Assembly: GCF_007753265.1 (NCBI RefSeq)
Contig: NZ_CP036349.1
Span: 2,327,363-2,391,362 of the forward strand
Origin: Botrimarina mediterranea
Lineage (GTDB): Bacteria; Planctomycetota; Planctomycetia; Pirellulales; Lacipirellulaceae
Length of the DNA stretch: 64,000 bases
Reading direction: 5' to 3'
The position numbers and the translations under genes were made by a program. A model generated the notes under the pieces. It made no database searches. It was not told the DNA's origin and saw only the letters and a program-made list of their open reading frames with translations. The stretch's first letter is position 1; each line of letters begins with the position of its first letter. Below, piece after piece: positions 10,001-16,955 of this stretch.

Positions 10001-10482
10001 CCGCGTTGGCGGACGCCTCGGTCCATCAAGACCGCTTCTTTGATGACGACTATTCCGAAACGCTCAAGAGAATGGCGCAGGCCGTTCTTGAGTCGCAAGG
10101 ACCGATTCTCGACGACGCTTTGGCGCGCGAGTTGGCCAGGGCACACGGGTTTGGCAGAACGGGCGCCCGGATCAAACAACGGGTATTGGAGCTGCTGCCC
10201 GGCGTCATCTCCACCGTCGAGTCCGTGGGAACGTTCCTGTGGCCCGGGGCCGGCGCCCAAGAGTCGATCCCCTTTCGGTACTCGGCTGACGACGCGGAGC
10301 GTCGCAGCATCAACGAGGTCGCGATGCCCGAGCTTGTCGGCCTAGTTCGTGCTCGTCCCGACCTCGTGGCCAGCGACGATCCGGCGCTCGCGTTGGCTCG
10401 GGAGATCGGGCTAGCGCGGCTCGCCCGCTCGGCGAGGGAGCGGCTGGAGGAAGCCCTGGAGTCTTGTCATTCCGATGGGTAA
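4069..10482 (+). CDS. Hhe-like DUF4011-helicase-Vsr-like nuclease-DUF3320 defence protein
   Basis: A 2137-residue multidomain protein. The ATG is preceded by GAAAGG at suitable distance. In order: an N-terminal beta domain; a transglutaminase-like segment with Cys239 (LATCLDTSLLF) and His265 (QGHCF); the DUF4011 signature from about residue 394 (RIERWQRKLLDLSLRNRLLN); a superfamily 1 helicase core with Walker A GPPGTGKS at 709-716, a long coiled insertion to about 1400, Walker B DEAS at 1491-1494, GDPKQLPP at 1515-1522, motif V-like NVQGDERD near 1692 and motif VI-like NVAVTRAR at 1732-1739; a Vsr/DUF559-like nuclease at about 1790-1890 (Asp1822, Glu1839, Asp1841); and a C-terminal DUF3320-like helical domain. 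This architecture matches the single-gene Hhe anti-phage system of the Gao 2020 survey as I recall it. The insertion carries two tandem duplications (see findings). It leads the island and may share transcription with the next two genes. Confidence 0.93.
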   Translation: MQDGGSASPTSPDEDAERTGSESAPHLAIEAADSFNYAAWQNAVPLLRSVSIDNSGGPELSSLVVELKASPGFARDRRWTIDRVGAGETLTLKDVDLEIDPAYLDGLDEAERGVLTFRLIRKGEALHETTHVLRVLARDEWGGMSTMGELLPAFVTPNDPALATLLRSAATLLGQHGHPTALDGYQSGDPNRAYLLAASLWSAVAGRSLIYANPPGSFEQVGQKTRRVGTVLSDGLATCLDTSLLFASALEAVGLNPVLVMTQGHCFTGVWLVERSFKRLVERDCSEPRKAIAAKELLVFETTMVTHQPPGRFPDAVTMATGAISEEKEHEFVAVVDVSRARMSQVLPLASHSARKEEVPDELESGPPPLPASPGYDSAPATETEERPQSPAGRIERWQRKLLDLSLRNRLLNFRPSKQTVPILCPDVSRLEDRLADGARLRLVSLADGNPLGQRDAELHQKRTKKDIDWEFARQAFDRDEVVSPVDLRDLDVRLTALYRKVRSDLAEGGSNTLYLAVGFLRWKQNPTDEKTYRAPLLLVPVKLTRRSASSPYYLANHEDEVRFNATLLQLLKKDFDCDLTEFESDLPMDDSGVDVPLVLDRMRQAVRDIPGFEVVEEAAIAPFSFAKYLMWKDLVDRVGQLEHNRVVRHLIHEPDKAFAADGVGPMPQPHEIDTRYASAEIVHPLPADSSQLAAVMAASEGHDMVIVGPPGTGKSQTIANLIAQCLSVGKTVLFVAEKTAALDVVHRRLKSHGLGDCCVELHSNKAERRRFLDQLEASWKHRGKGKASEWVTINERLQVRRDQLNAYAAAVHTADSNGWTAYRAMGECVRGRQVETPRLDWPASVRHDQAAYTRLQTTVGELASTFQAVPAEAALSRVQATEWSMAWETGLLESCRQLESASASLAASITALSAKLETPELADVSSAQLTHLYRLGHELTRPSLPAAEILLHESLDALPSTLDERRGLVERRDQANDSLQNALLGYCQALGVSAAGPVPEAMKSRLYRLANELVRPELPPPELVFHQQFDELTLALAERPAQLRGRDQAFDAIEARSFNPALIERIKVQDLEAEWGKASGSFWPVSLLKKSGVKKKLKAYMKAGGTAEPEIDLPLLGEYRSACERLTENLAALGLPPHLQAAVEKDAGALDSQLPLAVRLREAIIAAGLTPDGVGKTSQGALEPLIEAARRLYPPGREVETLRVSLAENLAALGLPSELQAEVTRDASALDAQVKAVRSIREAATALGFSGDRRSQTLQAILRAEEQPRREAAADCCRSAKAFQVAWVAYTKQAASQPVASASATVVADAAAQAQQVLARRTALRQWTAWVAVKKRSEQLGLGSFVEALENGNMTAAEAAAQFQLAYARWWLPAVVDKREPLRAFQKFLQEDAIEEFCSLDDQARRAAAPRARHAVLHGLPPTDQVPRKSELGLLRHQMGLKRPSKSIREVIGGMPDTFGKLAPCLLMSPLSIAQYLPADQALFDVVVFDEASQIATWDAIGAIARGKQTIIVGDPKQLPPTNFFGRTDSDEDSAELEDHEKDLESILDEAQASGLPTLQLNWHYRSRHESLIAFSNWNYYGNQLVTFPAAESEHRGVSLKHVKGALYDRGKSRTNRQEAEAIVADAVERMRRCLRKPETERLTYGVVTFNSQQQELIQDLFDDAQRQHPELEWFFSDDRIEPTAVKNLENVQGDERDVMMFSITFGFDAVGKFPVDFGAINRDGGERRLNVAVTRARQELVVFACFLPDQLRAERSGARGVHDLKAFLEYAEKGPEAIVARVEGSLGGLESPLEEAVAAALEQRGWRIDPQVGVSGFRIDLGVVHPDKPGAYLAGVECDGATYHRSAVARDRDKTRQQVLENLGWTILRVWSTDWWYDPESAIEQLHAALNEQLDLTRKEAAGEASAGGLDTPLSDDTTEPLDSLPEAPGGCKLDDLPADDGVNELAEERSRELKARPQLVAKQAAQAARPLYVRAALADASVHQDRFFDDDYSETLKRMAQAVLESQGPILDDALARELARAHGFGRTGARIKQRVLELLPGVISTVESVGTFLWPGAGAQESIPFRYSADDAERRSINEVAMPELVGLVRARPDLVASDDPALALAREIGLARLARSARERLEEALESCHSDG

Positions 10483-10583
10483 CGACGCTGGTTCGGCCCG
10501 CAATGGGCAGGACGCACATTTTCATTCAGTACCGCGAGTTCATCGTCATCACTTGCAGTGCGTAAGGGCGGAAGGAGTTACCG

Positions 10584-11825
10584 GTGTTCAAGTTCTTGCA
10601 CGCGGCGGACATCCATCTGGACAGCCCCTTGAGGGGATTGGACCGGTACGAAGGCGCGCCGGCCGACCAGATCCGCGGCGCGACCCGACGGGCTTTCGAG
10701 AACCTGGTCGAGGTCGCGTTGCGGGAAGAGGTTGCGCTGGTGGTGCTCGCTGGCGACCTCTACGACGGGGATTGGCGGGACTTCAACACGGGGCTCTTCT
10801 TCGTCAAACAGATGGCGAGATTGAAGGAGGCGGGCATCCCTGCGTATGCAGTCAGCGGCAATCACGACGCGACGAGCCGGATCACACGCCGCCTCCCCTT
10901 GCCCGAGAACGTCCATGTATTCCCGACTGGGGAGGCGACGACGGTTCGCCTCGAAGGGGTCGACGTGGCTATCCACGGCCAGAGTTTTGCGGAGCAATGC
11001 ACGACTGAGGACTTGGCGAAGAACTATCCGGCGGCCGTCTCCGGCGTTTTCAATCTCGGCGTGCTGCACACCAGCATGACGGGGCGAGACGGTCACGGCA
11101 GCTACGCCCCTTGTTCGGAGGCTTGCCTTCGCGACCGAGGTTACGATTACTGGGCGTTGGGCCACATTCATCAACGGGAAGTCTTATCCGGCGCAACGAC
11201 GATCGCCTATCCGGGCAACATCCAGGGGCGTCACATCCGTGAAACGGGTCCCAAGGGTTGCCTGGTCGTACACGTCGATGACAACCTGGCCGCCGACCCG
11301 GTGTTTGAGCCGCTCGACGTACTCAGGTGGGAAGTCGCCCGAGTTGAGCTGGAGGGCGCTGAAGGTCACAGCGACGCCCTTGGCCGAGTGGGGGACGCGC
11401 TCAGCCAAGTGGTTGAACAAGCCGAGGGCCGCTTCGTAGCCGTTCGCGTGGTCCTGGAGGGGGCGACTTCGCTTTCCGAAGCGATTGCTGCCGCGGGTCG
11501 CCAGTGGGTGGCGGACATCCGGGCGTTGGCGCTCGACATCGGCGCCGAGAGGCTCTGGCTCGAAAAGGTGGTCAACGAGACGACCCCGCCGGTCGATTCG
11601 CGGCCTTCGGCAGAAGAGGACACGCCGCGGGCGGAAGTCGCCTCGCTGGTGGGGGATCTGCTGGCTTCGGCGACTGCCGGCGCGGACATCGGCGTGGACC
11701 TCAGCGACCTCCAGCAGAAACTACCCAGCGAACTTTCGGACGCACTCAGGACGGCTGACTCGGATTGGTGGCGGGACGTTCTGGGCGAGGCTCGGTCGCG
11801 ACTGCTGGCGGAGCTAAAGGGGTGA
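10584..11825 (+). CDS. YhaO/SbcD-like metallophosphoesterase (Mre11 family nuclease)
   Basis: A 413-residue calcineurin-like phosphoesterase of the DNA repair exonuclease type. The GTG at 10584 is preceded by GAAGGAG with 6-base spacing. Metal ligands are visible in family order: HAADIHLDS at 6-14, GDLYD at 57-61, GNHD at 92-95, His162 in VLHTS and GHIH at 193-196. Residues from about 220 onward form the capping domain and an acidic linker. Mre11-type enzymes cut DNA ends together with a Rad50-type ATPase, and the next gene, 3 bp downstream, encodes just such a partner. In the YhaO/YhaN branch the role is less settled than for SbcCD. It starts 101 bp after the giant helicase gene on the same strand, so it could be a housekeeping-like repair pair captured in the island or a working part of a larger nuclease system; this is inference. 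Confidence 0.9.
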   Translation: MFKFLHAADIHLDSPLRGLDRYEGAPADQIRGATRRAFENLVEVALREEVALVVLAGDLYDGDWRDFNTGLFFVKQMARLKEAGIPAYAVSGNHDATSRITRRLPLPENVHVFPTGEATTVRLEGVDVAIHGQSFAEQCTTEDLAKNYPAAVSGVFNLGVLHTSMTGRDGHGSYAPCSEACLRDRGYDYWALGHIHQREVLSGATTIAYPGNIQGRHIRETGPKGCLVVHVDDNLAADPVFEPLDVLRWEVARVELEGAEGHSDALGRVGDALSQVVEQAEGRFVAVRVVLEGATSLSEAIAAAGRQWVADIRALALDIGAERLWLEKVVNETTPPVDSRPSAEEDTPRAEVASLVGDLLASATAGADIGVDLSDLQQKLPSELSDALRTADSDWWRDVLGEARSRLLAELKG

Positions 11826-11828
11826 ACG

Positions 11829-14800
11829 ATGCACATTGAGCAATTGCGACTCACGGCGTTCGGGCCGTTCACGGGATGCTCCGTGAGTCTACGCCCGGGG
11901 CTCAACATTCTTTACGGGCCCAATGAGGCGGGTAAGAGTTCGGCCTTGCGGGCGATCCACTCGCTGCTATTCGGCGTCCCCTCGAGGACGGCGGACAATT
12001 TCCTGCACAGCTACGGGCAACTCCGGGTTGGCGGCGTGCTGGTTCGGGGAGATGACCAGCGACTGGAGTGCGTGAGGCGTAAAGGGAATAAGGCGACGCT
12101 GCGGGACGGCGAGGACGACAAGCAGCTGGACGAGAGCGTGCTCGACCGATTTCTGGGAGCGGTCGACGCGGAGTTTTTCCGTTCGGTCTTCGGGATCGAC
12201 CACGAGCGGCTTCGCGCTGGGGGAGAAGAGGTGATTCGCGGGGAAGGACGGGTCGGCGAGTTGTTGTTCGCCGCTGGCGGCGTCTCCCACCTGCGCGAGA
12301 TCCAGCAGAAGCTCGAAACGGAAACGTCGCAATTGTTCAGGGCTCGGGCCCAACAACCGAGCATCAACAGCGCAGTGTCGCGCTTAGACCAGCTCCGCGC
12401 CGAGGTGCGGGAAGCCCAGGTTTCTTCAGAGGAATGGGGACGGCACGACGCTGAGAGAACCAGGCTGTTGGAGCAAGCGGAGCGACTGGGAGTTGAACTA
12501 GCCGACGCCGAAGCGACCAAGGAGCGGCTGTCACGAATCAGCGCGGCGTGGCCAACGCTCAGTAGTTGGAAAGCGAAATGCGCAGACCTCCAGGCGTTGG
12601 AGGAAGCCGTCTTGCTGCCCGTGGACGCCGAGAAGCGGCGCACGGAGGCAAACGAGCAACTGAGTCTAGCTCATTCAACTCTGCGGCTAGCACAGTCGCA
12701 GTTGGAGCGGGTCAATAAACAATTGGCAGAACTTCAGACGCCCGAGGCGGTCCTGAGAGAGCAAGAACGTATCGACCAGCTCTACCGACGACTCGGAAGC
12801 CACGAGAAGAACGCCGAAGACCGCGGCACGCTGGAAGCGAGAAGGCGAGCGGCCCGAAACAACGCCCGGCAGACGGTCGATAGGCTCGGCTGGAGCGTCT
12901 CCCTAGAAGAAGTCGAGAAGAGTCGCTTAGCGGACCACAAGAAGGTCACGATCCGCACGCTGGCGAAACAACACGGCGAGATCGTGCAGCGGCTCAGCAG
13001 CGCGACGAAGCTGAACGCCAAGTCGGGCAAGCGACTCCAAACGCTTGAGCAGGAGCTTACCGGCGCATCTGTCGGGAGCGAAACCAAGGGGCTCACGCAA
13101 GCACTGGCGGAAGCGAATTCGTTGCTCGATGTCTTCGCAGGGCTCGAGGCAAGACGGGACACGATAAATCGCCTCCGGCGTGAAGCGGACGAGGCGCTCG
13201 CTCGTCTTCCGTTGTGGAGTGGCACGCTGGATGAGCTGCGACGGATGAAGACGCCGACAGAGGCGGCTGTCGAAGAGTTCGACGAGCGGCGACGCGACAT
13301 CACGACGCGACTCAGCGCCCTTCAGGAACGAATGCAAGAGAATACCGAGAGCGAAGCCAGCCTGTTGGAAAAGCTGGCGGCTCTCGAAAAAGGGGACGTG
13401 GTTCCCACCGAAGCAGAGCTTCTGGAAGCCCGAGCGATCCGCGATCGTGGCGTGCGGCTCGCGGTCGACACCCTTGAGGGGCGAACGCCGGAATCGCGGG
13501 AAATTGAGAAGTTCATCGGCGAGGTCCGGGAGGGAGAAGCTTTATCGTCGGCCCTCGGGCCGAGCGTGCTGCGGGCGGACAAGGTGGTCGATCGCCTGCG
13601 GCGTGAGGCGGACCATGTTGCGGCGAAGGCCCAACTGGTCACTCAGCGAGACTCGCTTAGCCGTCAGAGGCAGAACCTCACGTCGAGCATTGAGGCAGCC
13701 GAAGCCGAGCAGCGTCGCTACGCCGAGGAGTGGAACAGCCGATGGGCCTCAAGCGGTCTGACTCCCCTTTCGCCACCCGAGATGCGTTCGTGGCTGCGTC
13801 AGCACGCCCAGCTGCTGGAGTCGGCTAGCGAGGTCACTTCGCAGTCCGAGGCGCTCGACGCGGACGAGCGACGATGCGAGTCGATAAGAACCGACTTGCT
13901 GAAAGAGCTGTCGGCCGTCGGCACGGAAGCTAAGGGAACGGGCCTGGATGGGCTCGCCGACCTCGCGCAACACCACATCGAGAGCTTGCGGAGCGAGCGG
14001 GCGCGTCGAGAGCAGCTAGCGGCGGACATCGAGCGGGTGAAAGTGGAATCGGACGAAGCTGGCGAGGAGCTGCGCGAAGCGGAAGAGTTTCTAAGCGCGT
14101 GGCGGGTCTCTTGGGCTGAAGCGATGGCTCTGCTCCAGTTGCCGGCCGACGCGTTACCCGAAGAAGCCGAGTCCATGCTCTCGAATCTTGATCAGCTGTT
14201 CCGCGAACTGGACGAGGCGGACGGTTTTCGGGGGAGGGTTTACGGAATCGACAAGACTGCCGAAGAATTCTCCCTGGCCGCCCAAGAACTCGCGTCCGTC
14301 ATCGCCCCCGACCTCGCGGGACGGCCGGTAGAAGAGCTGGTCGCCACGTTAAACACTCGGGTCAGCGAAGCGCGTCGCGTCGATCAACAGGTCAAGACGC
14401 TAACCGAACAGCGTGCAACGCAGGAAGGGCTGGTGCGTGACGCCGAGGCGAGCGCCGCGAAGTCTCAGGCGGTCTTGGATGGCCTCCTCAGCGAAGCGGG
14501 GTGCACGAACACTCAGGAACTGTCAAAGGCAATCGAGCGTTCTGCTCAAAAGCGAGCGCTGCAACAGCAAGTCGAGGAGCTTAAGACACAACTCGCGCCG
14601 CATTGCGGTGGGCAGACGTTGGACGAGTTCCAGGAGGACGCGACGACGGAAGACCCCGACCGCCTAGCGAGCAAGATGGCAGAGGTGGAAGGCCTTGTAA
14701 CTCGGCTGAGAGAACAGCGAGAGGCGTCGCTAACGGCGGCGGAACGTGAAGCGAGTGCGCTGACGAGGTTCGACGGGGGCGATGCGGCCGCGGAGAAAGA

Positions 14801-15356
14801 AGCCTTGCGGCAGTCGTTGCTTACGCAGGTAGAAGAAGACGTGCGCGAGTACGTTGTAACGACGGTGGCCTCGAATCTCTTACGGCGCGCCATCGAAAGG
14901 TACCAAGAACGCTCGCAAGGCCCCGTCTTATCCCTGGCGAGCGATCGCTTCCAGCAGTTGACGTGCGGAGCGTTCGCAGGCTTGAAAGCCGACTACGACG
15001 AGTCCGGGAATGACATTCTGGTCGGTGTACGGGCGGATGGTAGTAGCCCGCTACGCGTGGAAGGGATGAGCGAAGGCTCACGGGATCAACTCTATCTGGC
15101 GTTGCGGCTGGCGACGCTTGAACACTGGTTCGACCATCACGAGCCCGTCCCCTTCATTGTTGACGATGTCTTGTTGAGCTTCGATGATGCACGGGCGGAA
15201 GCGACCTTGGGGGCGCTGATAGAATTGTCGGCTCGCACGCAAGTGCTCTTCTTCACCCACCACGACCACCTCGTCTCCCTGGCAAGGAAAGTTAGCGATA
15301 TCCACAGCGGCGATTCGAGCGTGCATGTCGTGACGGCTTGGAACGGCCAAAGTTGA
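11829..15356 (+). CDS. YhaN-like SMC/Rad50-type AAA ATPase
   Basis: A 1175-residue ATPase with ABC half-domains at both ends and a long coiled coil between. The N-terminal lobe has Walker A GPNEAGKSS at residues 30-38, followed by a Q-loop region; the C-terminal lobe carries the signature-like EGMSEGSRDQLYLALRL and Walker B PFIVDDVLLSFDD close to residue 1120, with a D-loop/His switch (FFTHHDHL) after it. The middle is rich in Glu, Arg, Leu and Ala with heptad spacing, as expected of a coiled coil; no clear CxxC zinc hook is visible, in line with YhaN rather than Rad50/SbcC. The gene begins 3 bp after the nuclease stop, so the two are translationally linked and very likely form one complex that senses and processes DNA ends. 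A stem-loop follows the stop and may end the transcript. Confidence 0.9.
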   Translation: MHIEQLRLTAFGPFTGCSVSLRPGLNILYGPNEAGKSSALRAIHSLLFGVPSRTADNFLHSYGQLRVGGVLVRGDDQRLECVRRKGNKATLRDGEDDKQLDESVLDRFLGAVDAEFFRSVFGIDHERLRAGGEEVIRGEGRVGELLFAAGGVSHLREIQQKLETETSQLFRARAQQPSINSAVSRLDQLRAEVREAQVSSEEWGRHDAERTRLLEQAERLGVELADAEATKERLSRISAAWPTLSSWKAKCADLQALEEAVLLPVDAEKRRTEANEQLSLAHSTLRLAQSQLERVNKQLAELQTPEAVLREQERIDQLYRRLGSHEKNAEDRGTLEARRRAARNNARQTVDRLGWSVSLEEVEKSRLADHKKVTIRTLAKQHGEIVQRLSSATKLNAKSGKRLQTLEQELTGASVGSETKGLTQALAEANSLLDVFAGLEARRDTINRLRREADEALARLPLWSGTLDELRRMKTPTEAAVEEFDERRRDITTRLSALQERMQENTESEASLLEKLAALEKGDVVPTEAELLEARAIRDRGVRLAVDTLEGRTPESREIEKFIGEVREGEALSSALGPSVLRADKVVDRLRREADHVAAKAQLVTQRDSLSRQRQNLTSSIEAAEAEQRRYAEEWNSRWASSGLTPLSPPEMRSWLRQHAQLLESASEVTSQSEALDADERRCESIRTDLLKELSAVGTEAKGTGLDGLADLAQHHIESLRSERARREQLAADIERVKVESDEAGEELREAEEFLSAWRVSWAEAMALLQLPADALPEEAESMLSNLDQLFRELDEADGFRGRVYGIDKTAEEFSLAAQELASVIAPDLAGRPVEELVATLNTRVSEARRVDQQVKTLTEQRATQEGLVRDAEASAAKSQAVLDGLLSEAGCTNTQELSKAIERSAQKRALQQQVEELKTQLAPHCGGQTLDEFQEDATTEDPDRLASKMAEVEGLVTRLREQREASLTAAEREASALTRFDGGDAAAEKEALRQSLLTQVEEDVREYVVTTVASNLLRRAIERYQERSQGPVLSLASDRFQQLTCGAFAGLKADYDESGNDILVGVRADGSSPLRVEGMSEGSRDQLYLALRLATLEHWFDHHEPVPFIVDDVLLSFDDARAEATLGALIELSARTQVLFFTHHDHLVSLARKVSDIHSGDSSVHVVTAWNGQS

Positions 15357-15431
15357 ACAAGGCCGTATCCTTCGGCTTCGAGGACGCGAGTCCGGTTGCT
15401 GAAACGTTAGATTCGCAAAATCTCGCTTCGG

Positions 15432-15503
15432 CTTCCTTCCCTTCATCCGTATGGCCCTCGCCCCGCCGATTGGGGCCGTGCGGAGGAAGGGGAAGAAGCC
15501 CGC
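15432..15503. terminator. stem-loop after the YhaN-like gene, related to the boundary repeat hairpin
   Basis: An imperfect long hairpin about 75 bp past the stop. The left arm ends in CCGTATGGCCC and the right arm begins GGGGCCGTGCGG, with outer CTTCC/GGAAG pairing. The loop carries CTCGCCCCGCCG, the same loop string as the hairpin in the 74-bp core of the boundary repeats, though the stems differ in sequence. A transcription terminator or insulator between the YhaON pair and the IetAS-like operon is the simplest role. Confidence 0.55.
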
Positions 15504-15616
15504 ACACACCCGCCACCTCCGCACCGGCTTTCTTTAGCAGATTCCGGTGGCCCCTCATCGCTATAATCCTTCGCCCGTTGACTCCCACGCCCGGCTGCTG
15601 GAAAATTAATCGTAAG

Positions 15617-15635
15617 TCTATCAACGACCGATAGA
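15617..15635. promoter_or_regulatory. inverted repeat upstream of HTH gene, candidate operator
   Basis: TCTATC and GATAGA form a 6-bp inverted repeat with a 7-base spacer, about 50 bp before the HTH start and next to an AT-rich patch that could be the promoter. The helix-turn-helix protein encoded directly downstream is the obvious candidate to bind it. Support is limited to symmetry and position. Confidence 0.35.
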
Positions 15636-15684
15636 GTACTGAGGAGAGGAACCAGCAGAGCGGAAACCCGAGGAGAGCCAATCC

Positions 15685-15948
15685 ATGCCCTACGAGCGTT
15701 CCTACGAGATTGAACAGCGCCTCAAAGCGGTCCTCCGTTGCATCGCGACGGGGAGCTACTCGACCCCGCAGATCGCCGAGGAGCTGGGCGTGTCGGTGCC
15801 CACCGTCTCGCGCAATGTGCTCGCCCTACGCGAACGCGGCCACGCCATCCGCTCCGAGAAGCGAGGCGATGGCTGGCGGTACGTCCTAGAGGGAACCACC
15901 GGCGCCGAGAAAGACACCCCCCAACCCCGGAAAGGCGCCCACGCATGA
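15685..15948 (+). CDS. helix-turn-helix regulator of the IetAS-like operon
   Basis: An 87-residue DNA-binding protein. GAGGAGAG precedes the ATG. The winged-helix/HTH_11-like core is at about residues 10-65: a first helix (IEQRLKAVLRCIATG), the turn and recognition helix (TPQIAEELGVSVPTVSRNVLALRERG) and a beta wing (IRSEKRGDGWRYVLE). The C-terminal 20 residues are polar and probably disordered. Its stop overlaps the start of the AAA ATPase gene by four bases (ATGA), which ties its expression to the operon. It most likely controls the ATPase-subtilase pair, perhaps through the inverted repeat at 15617-15635. The IetAS pairs I know of are usually described as two genes, so a dedicated HTH gene is worth noting. 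Confidence 0.85.
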   Translation: MPYERSYEIEQRLKAVLRCIATGSYSTPQIAEELGVSVPTVSRNVLALRERGHAIRSEKRGDGWRYVLEGTTGAEKDTPQPRKGAHA

Positions 15949-16952
15949 AAGCCGAGATGATCAAGAGGATCGTCCGCGCGATCGCTGACGGGTCGCAGGA
16001 GGACTTGTCGCGATTGGCCCAGCGGGTCGTCGAGACGGAGCGGGAGCGCGGCCACGAGCGGTTGGCGGGCGAGCTGTCGCAGATCCTCGCGGGGGGCAAA
16101 TCCGCCAAACCATCCCGCCCGACTACGCAGGACCCGGGGAGTCATCTCCGCGAACTGCCGCTGAGCCGGCGCAGCGGCGAGCTGCTGCTGTCGGTACTCC
16201 CGCGCGAGTCGCTCGAACACCACATGGTGCTCCCGCCAGCGGTCGAGGAGCGGTTTGCGCGGGTCGAGCGCGAGTACGCCGCACGCGAACGCTTGGGCGC
16301 CTATGGTCTCCGCAATCGCAAGAGAATCCTGCTCTACGGCCGCCCCGGTTGCGGCAAATCCCTCGGCGCCCAGCGGCTGGCGTGGAACACCGGCCTGCCG
16401 CTGCTGAAGGTCCGCTTCGACGCCCTGATCTCGTCGTTTTTTGGGGAATCGGCCACAAACCTGCGGGCCGTGTTCGACGCCGCCCGCGAGCGTCCCTGCG
16501 TGCTGCTGCTGGACGAGTGCGACTTCATCGCCCGCTCGCGCACCAGCGGCCGCGACATTGGCGAGGCCTCCCGAATCGTCAACTCGCTCCTGCAATTGAT
16601 GGAAGAGTACGACGCCCCGGGCCTGTTGGTGGCGACCACGAACATTGACACCGAGCTCGACAACGCCCTGTTCCGCCGCTTCGACGAGATCCTGGAGGTC
16701 CCTCCCCCGGGTCCGGCCGAAATCGAGCAGCTCCTGAAGATGACGCTCAGCGCGGTCGAGGTTTCGCCGAGCGTCAAGTGGCGTCCCTTGGTGGGCAAAC
16801 TAGCCGGCTCTTCGGCGGCCATCGTCGTGAAAGTCGCGCGCGACGCGGCCAAAGCGGCGGTGCTCGAGGGTAAGAAGGTGGTCACACAGACGCTGCTGGA
16901 AGGGGCAATCGCCGATCGGCGCTGCGAAGGAGAGGACGCAGCAGGCGCCTAA
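15945..16952 (+). CDS. ietA: AAA+ ATPase, IetA-like partner of the subtilase
   Basis: A 335-residue protein with an N-terminal helical region (1-90) and a C-terminal AAA+ module of the FtsH/CDC48 kind. Walker A is GRPGCGKS at 132-139, Walker B LLLDECD at about 187-193, sensor 1 ATTNID at 230-235, and an arginine-finger pair at 244-245 in ALFRRFDE. The GFRD-type pore loop of classical unfoldases appears only as SSFFGES (163-169). It is translated from an ATGA overlap with the HTH gene, and the subtilase gene begins 3 bp after its stop. AAA ATPase plus S8 protease pairs are known as IetAS, first described as a plasmid stability toxin-antitoxin on Ti plasmids and later as an anti-phage system; here the ATPase would be the controlling component. 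Assignment to IetA rests on arrangement plus domain types. Confidence 0.85.
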   Translation: MKAEMIKRIVRAIADGSQEDLSRLAQRVVETERERGHERLAGELSQILAGGKSAKPSRPTTQDPGSHLRELPLSRRSGELLLSVLPRESLEHHMVLPPAVEERFARVEREYAARERLGAYGLRNRKRILLYGRPGCGKSLGAQRLAWNTGLPLLKVRFDALISSFFGESATNLRAVFDAARERPCVLLLDECDFIARSRTSGRDIGEASRIVNSLLQLMEEYDAPGLLVATTNIDTELDNALFRRFDEILEVPPPGPAEIEQLLKMTLSAVEVSPSVKWRPLVGKLAGSSAAIVVKVARDAAKAAVLEGKKVVTQTLLEGAIADRRCEGEDAAGA

Positions 16953-16955
16953 GTC

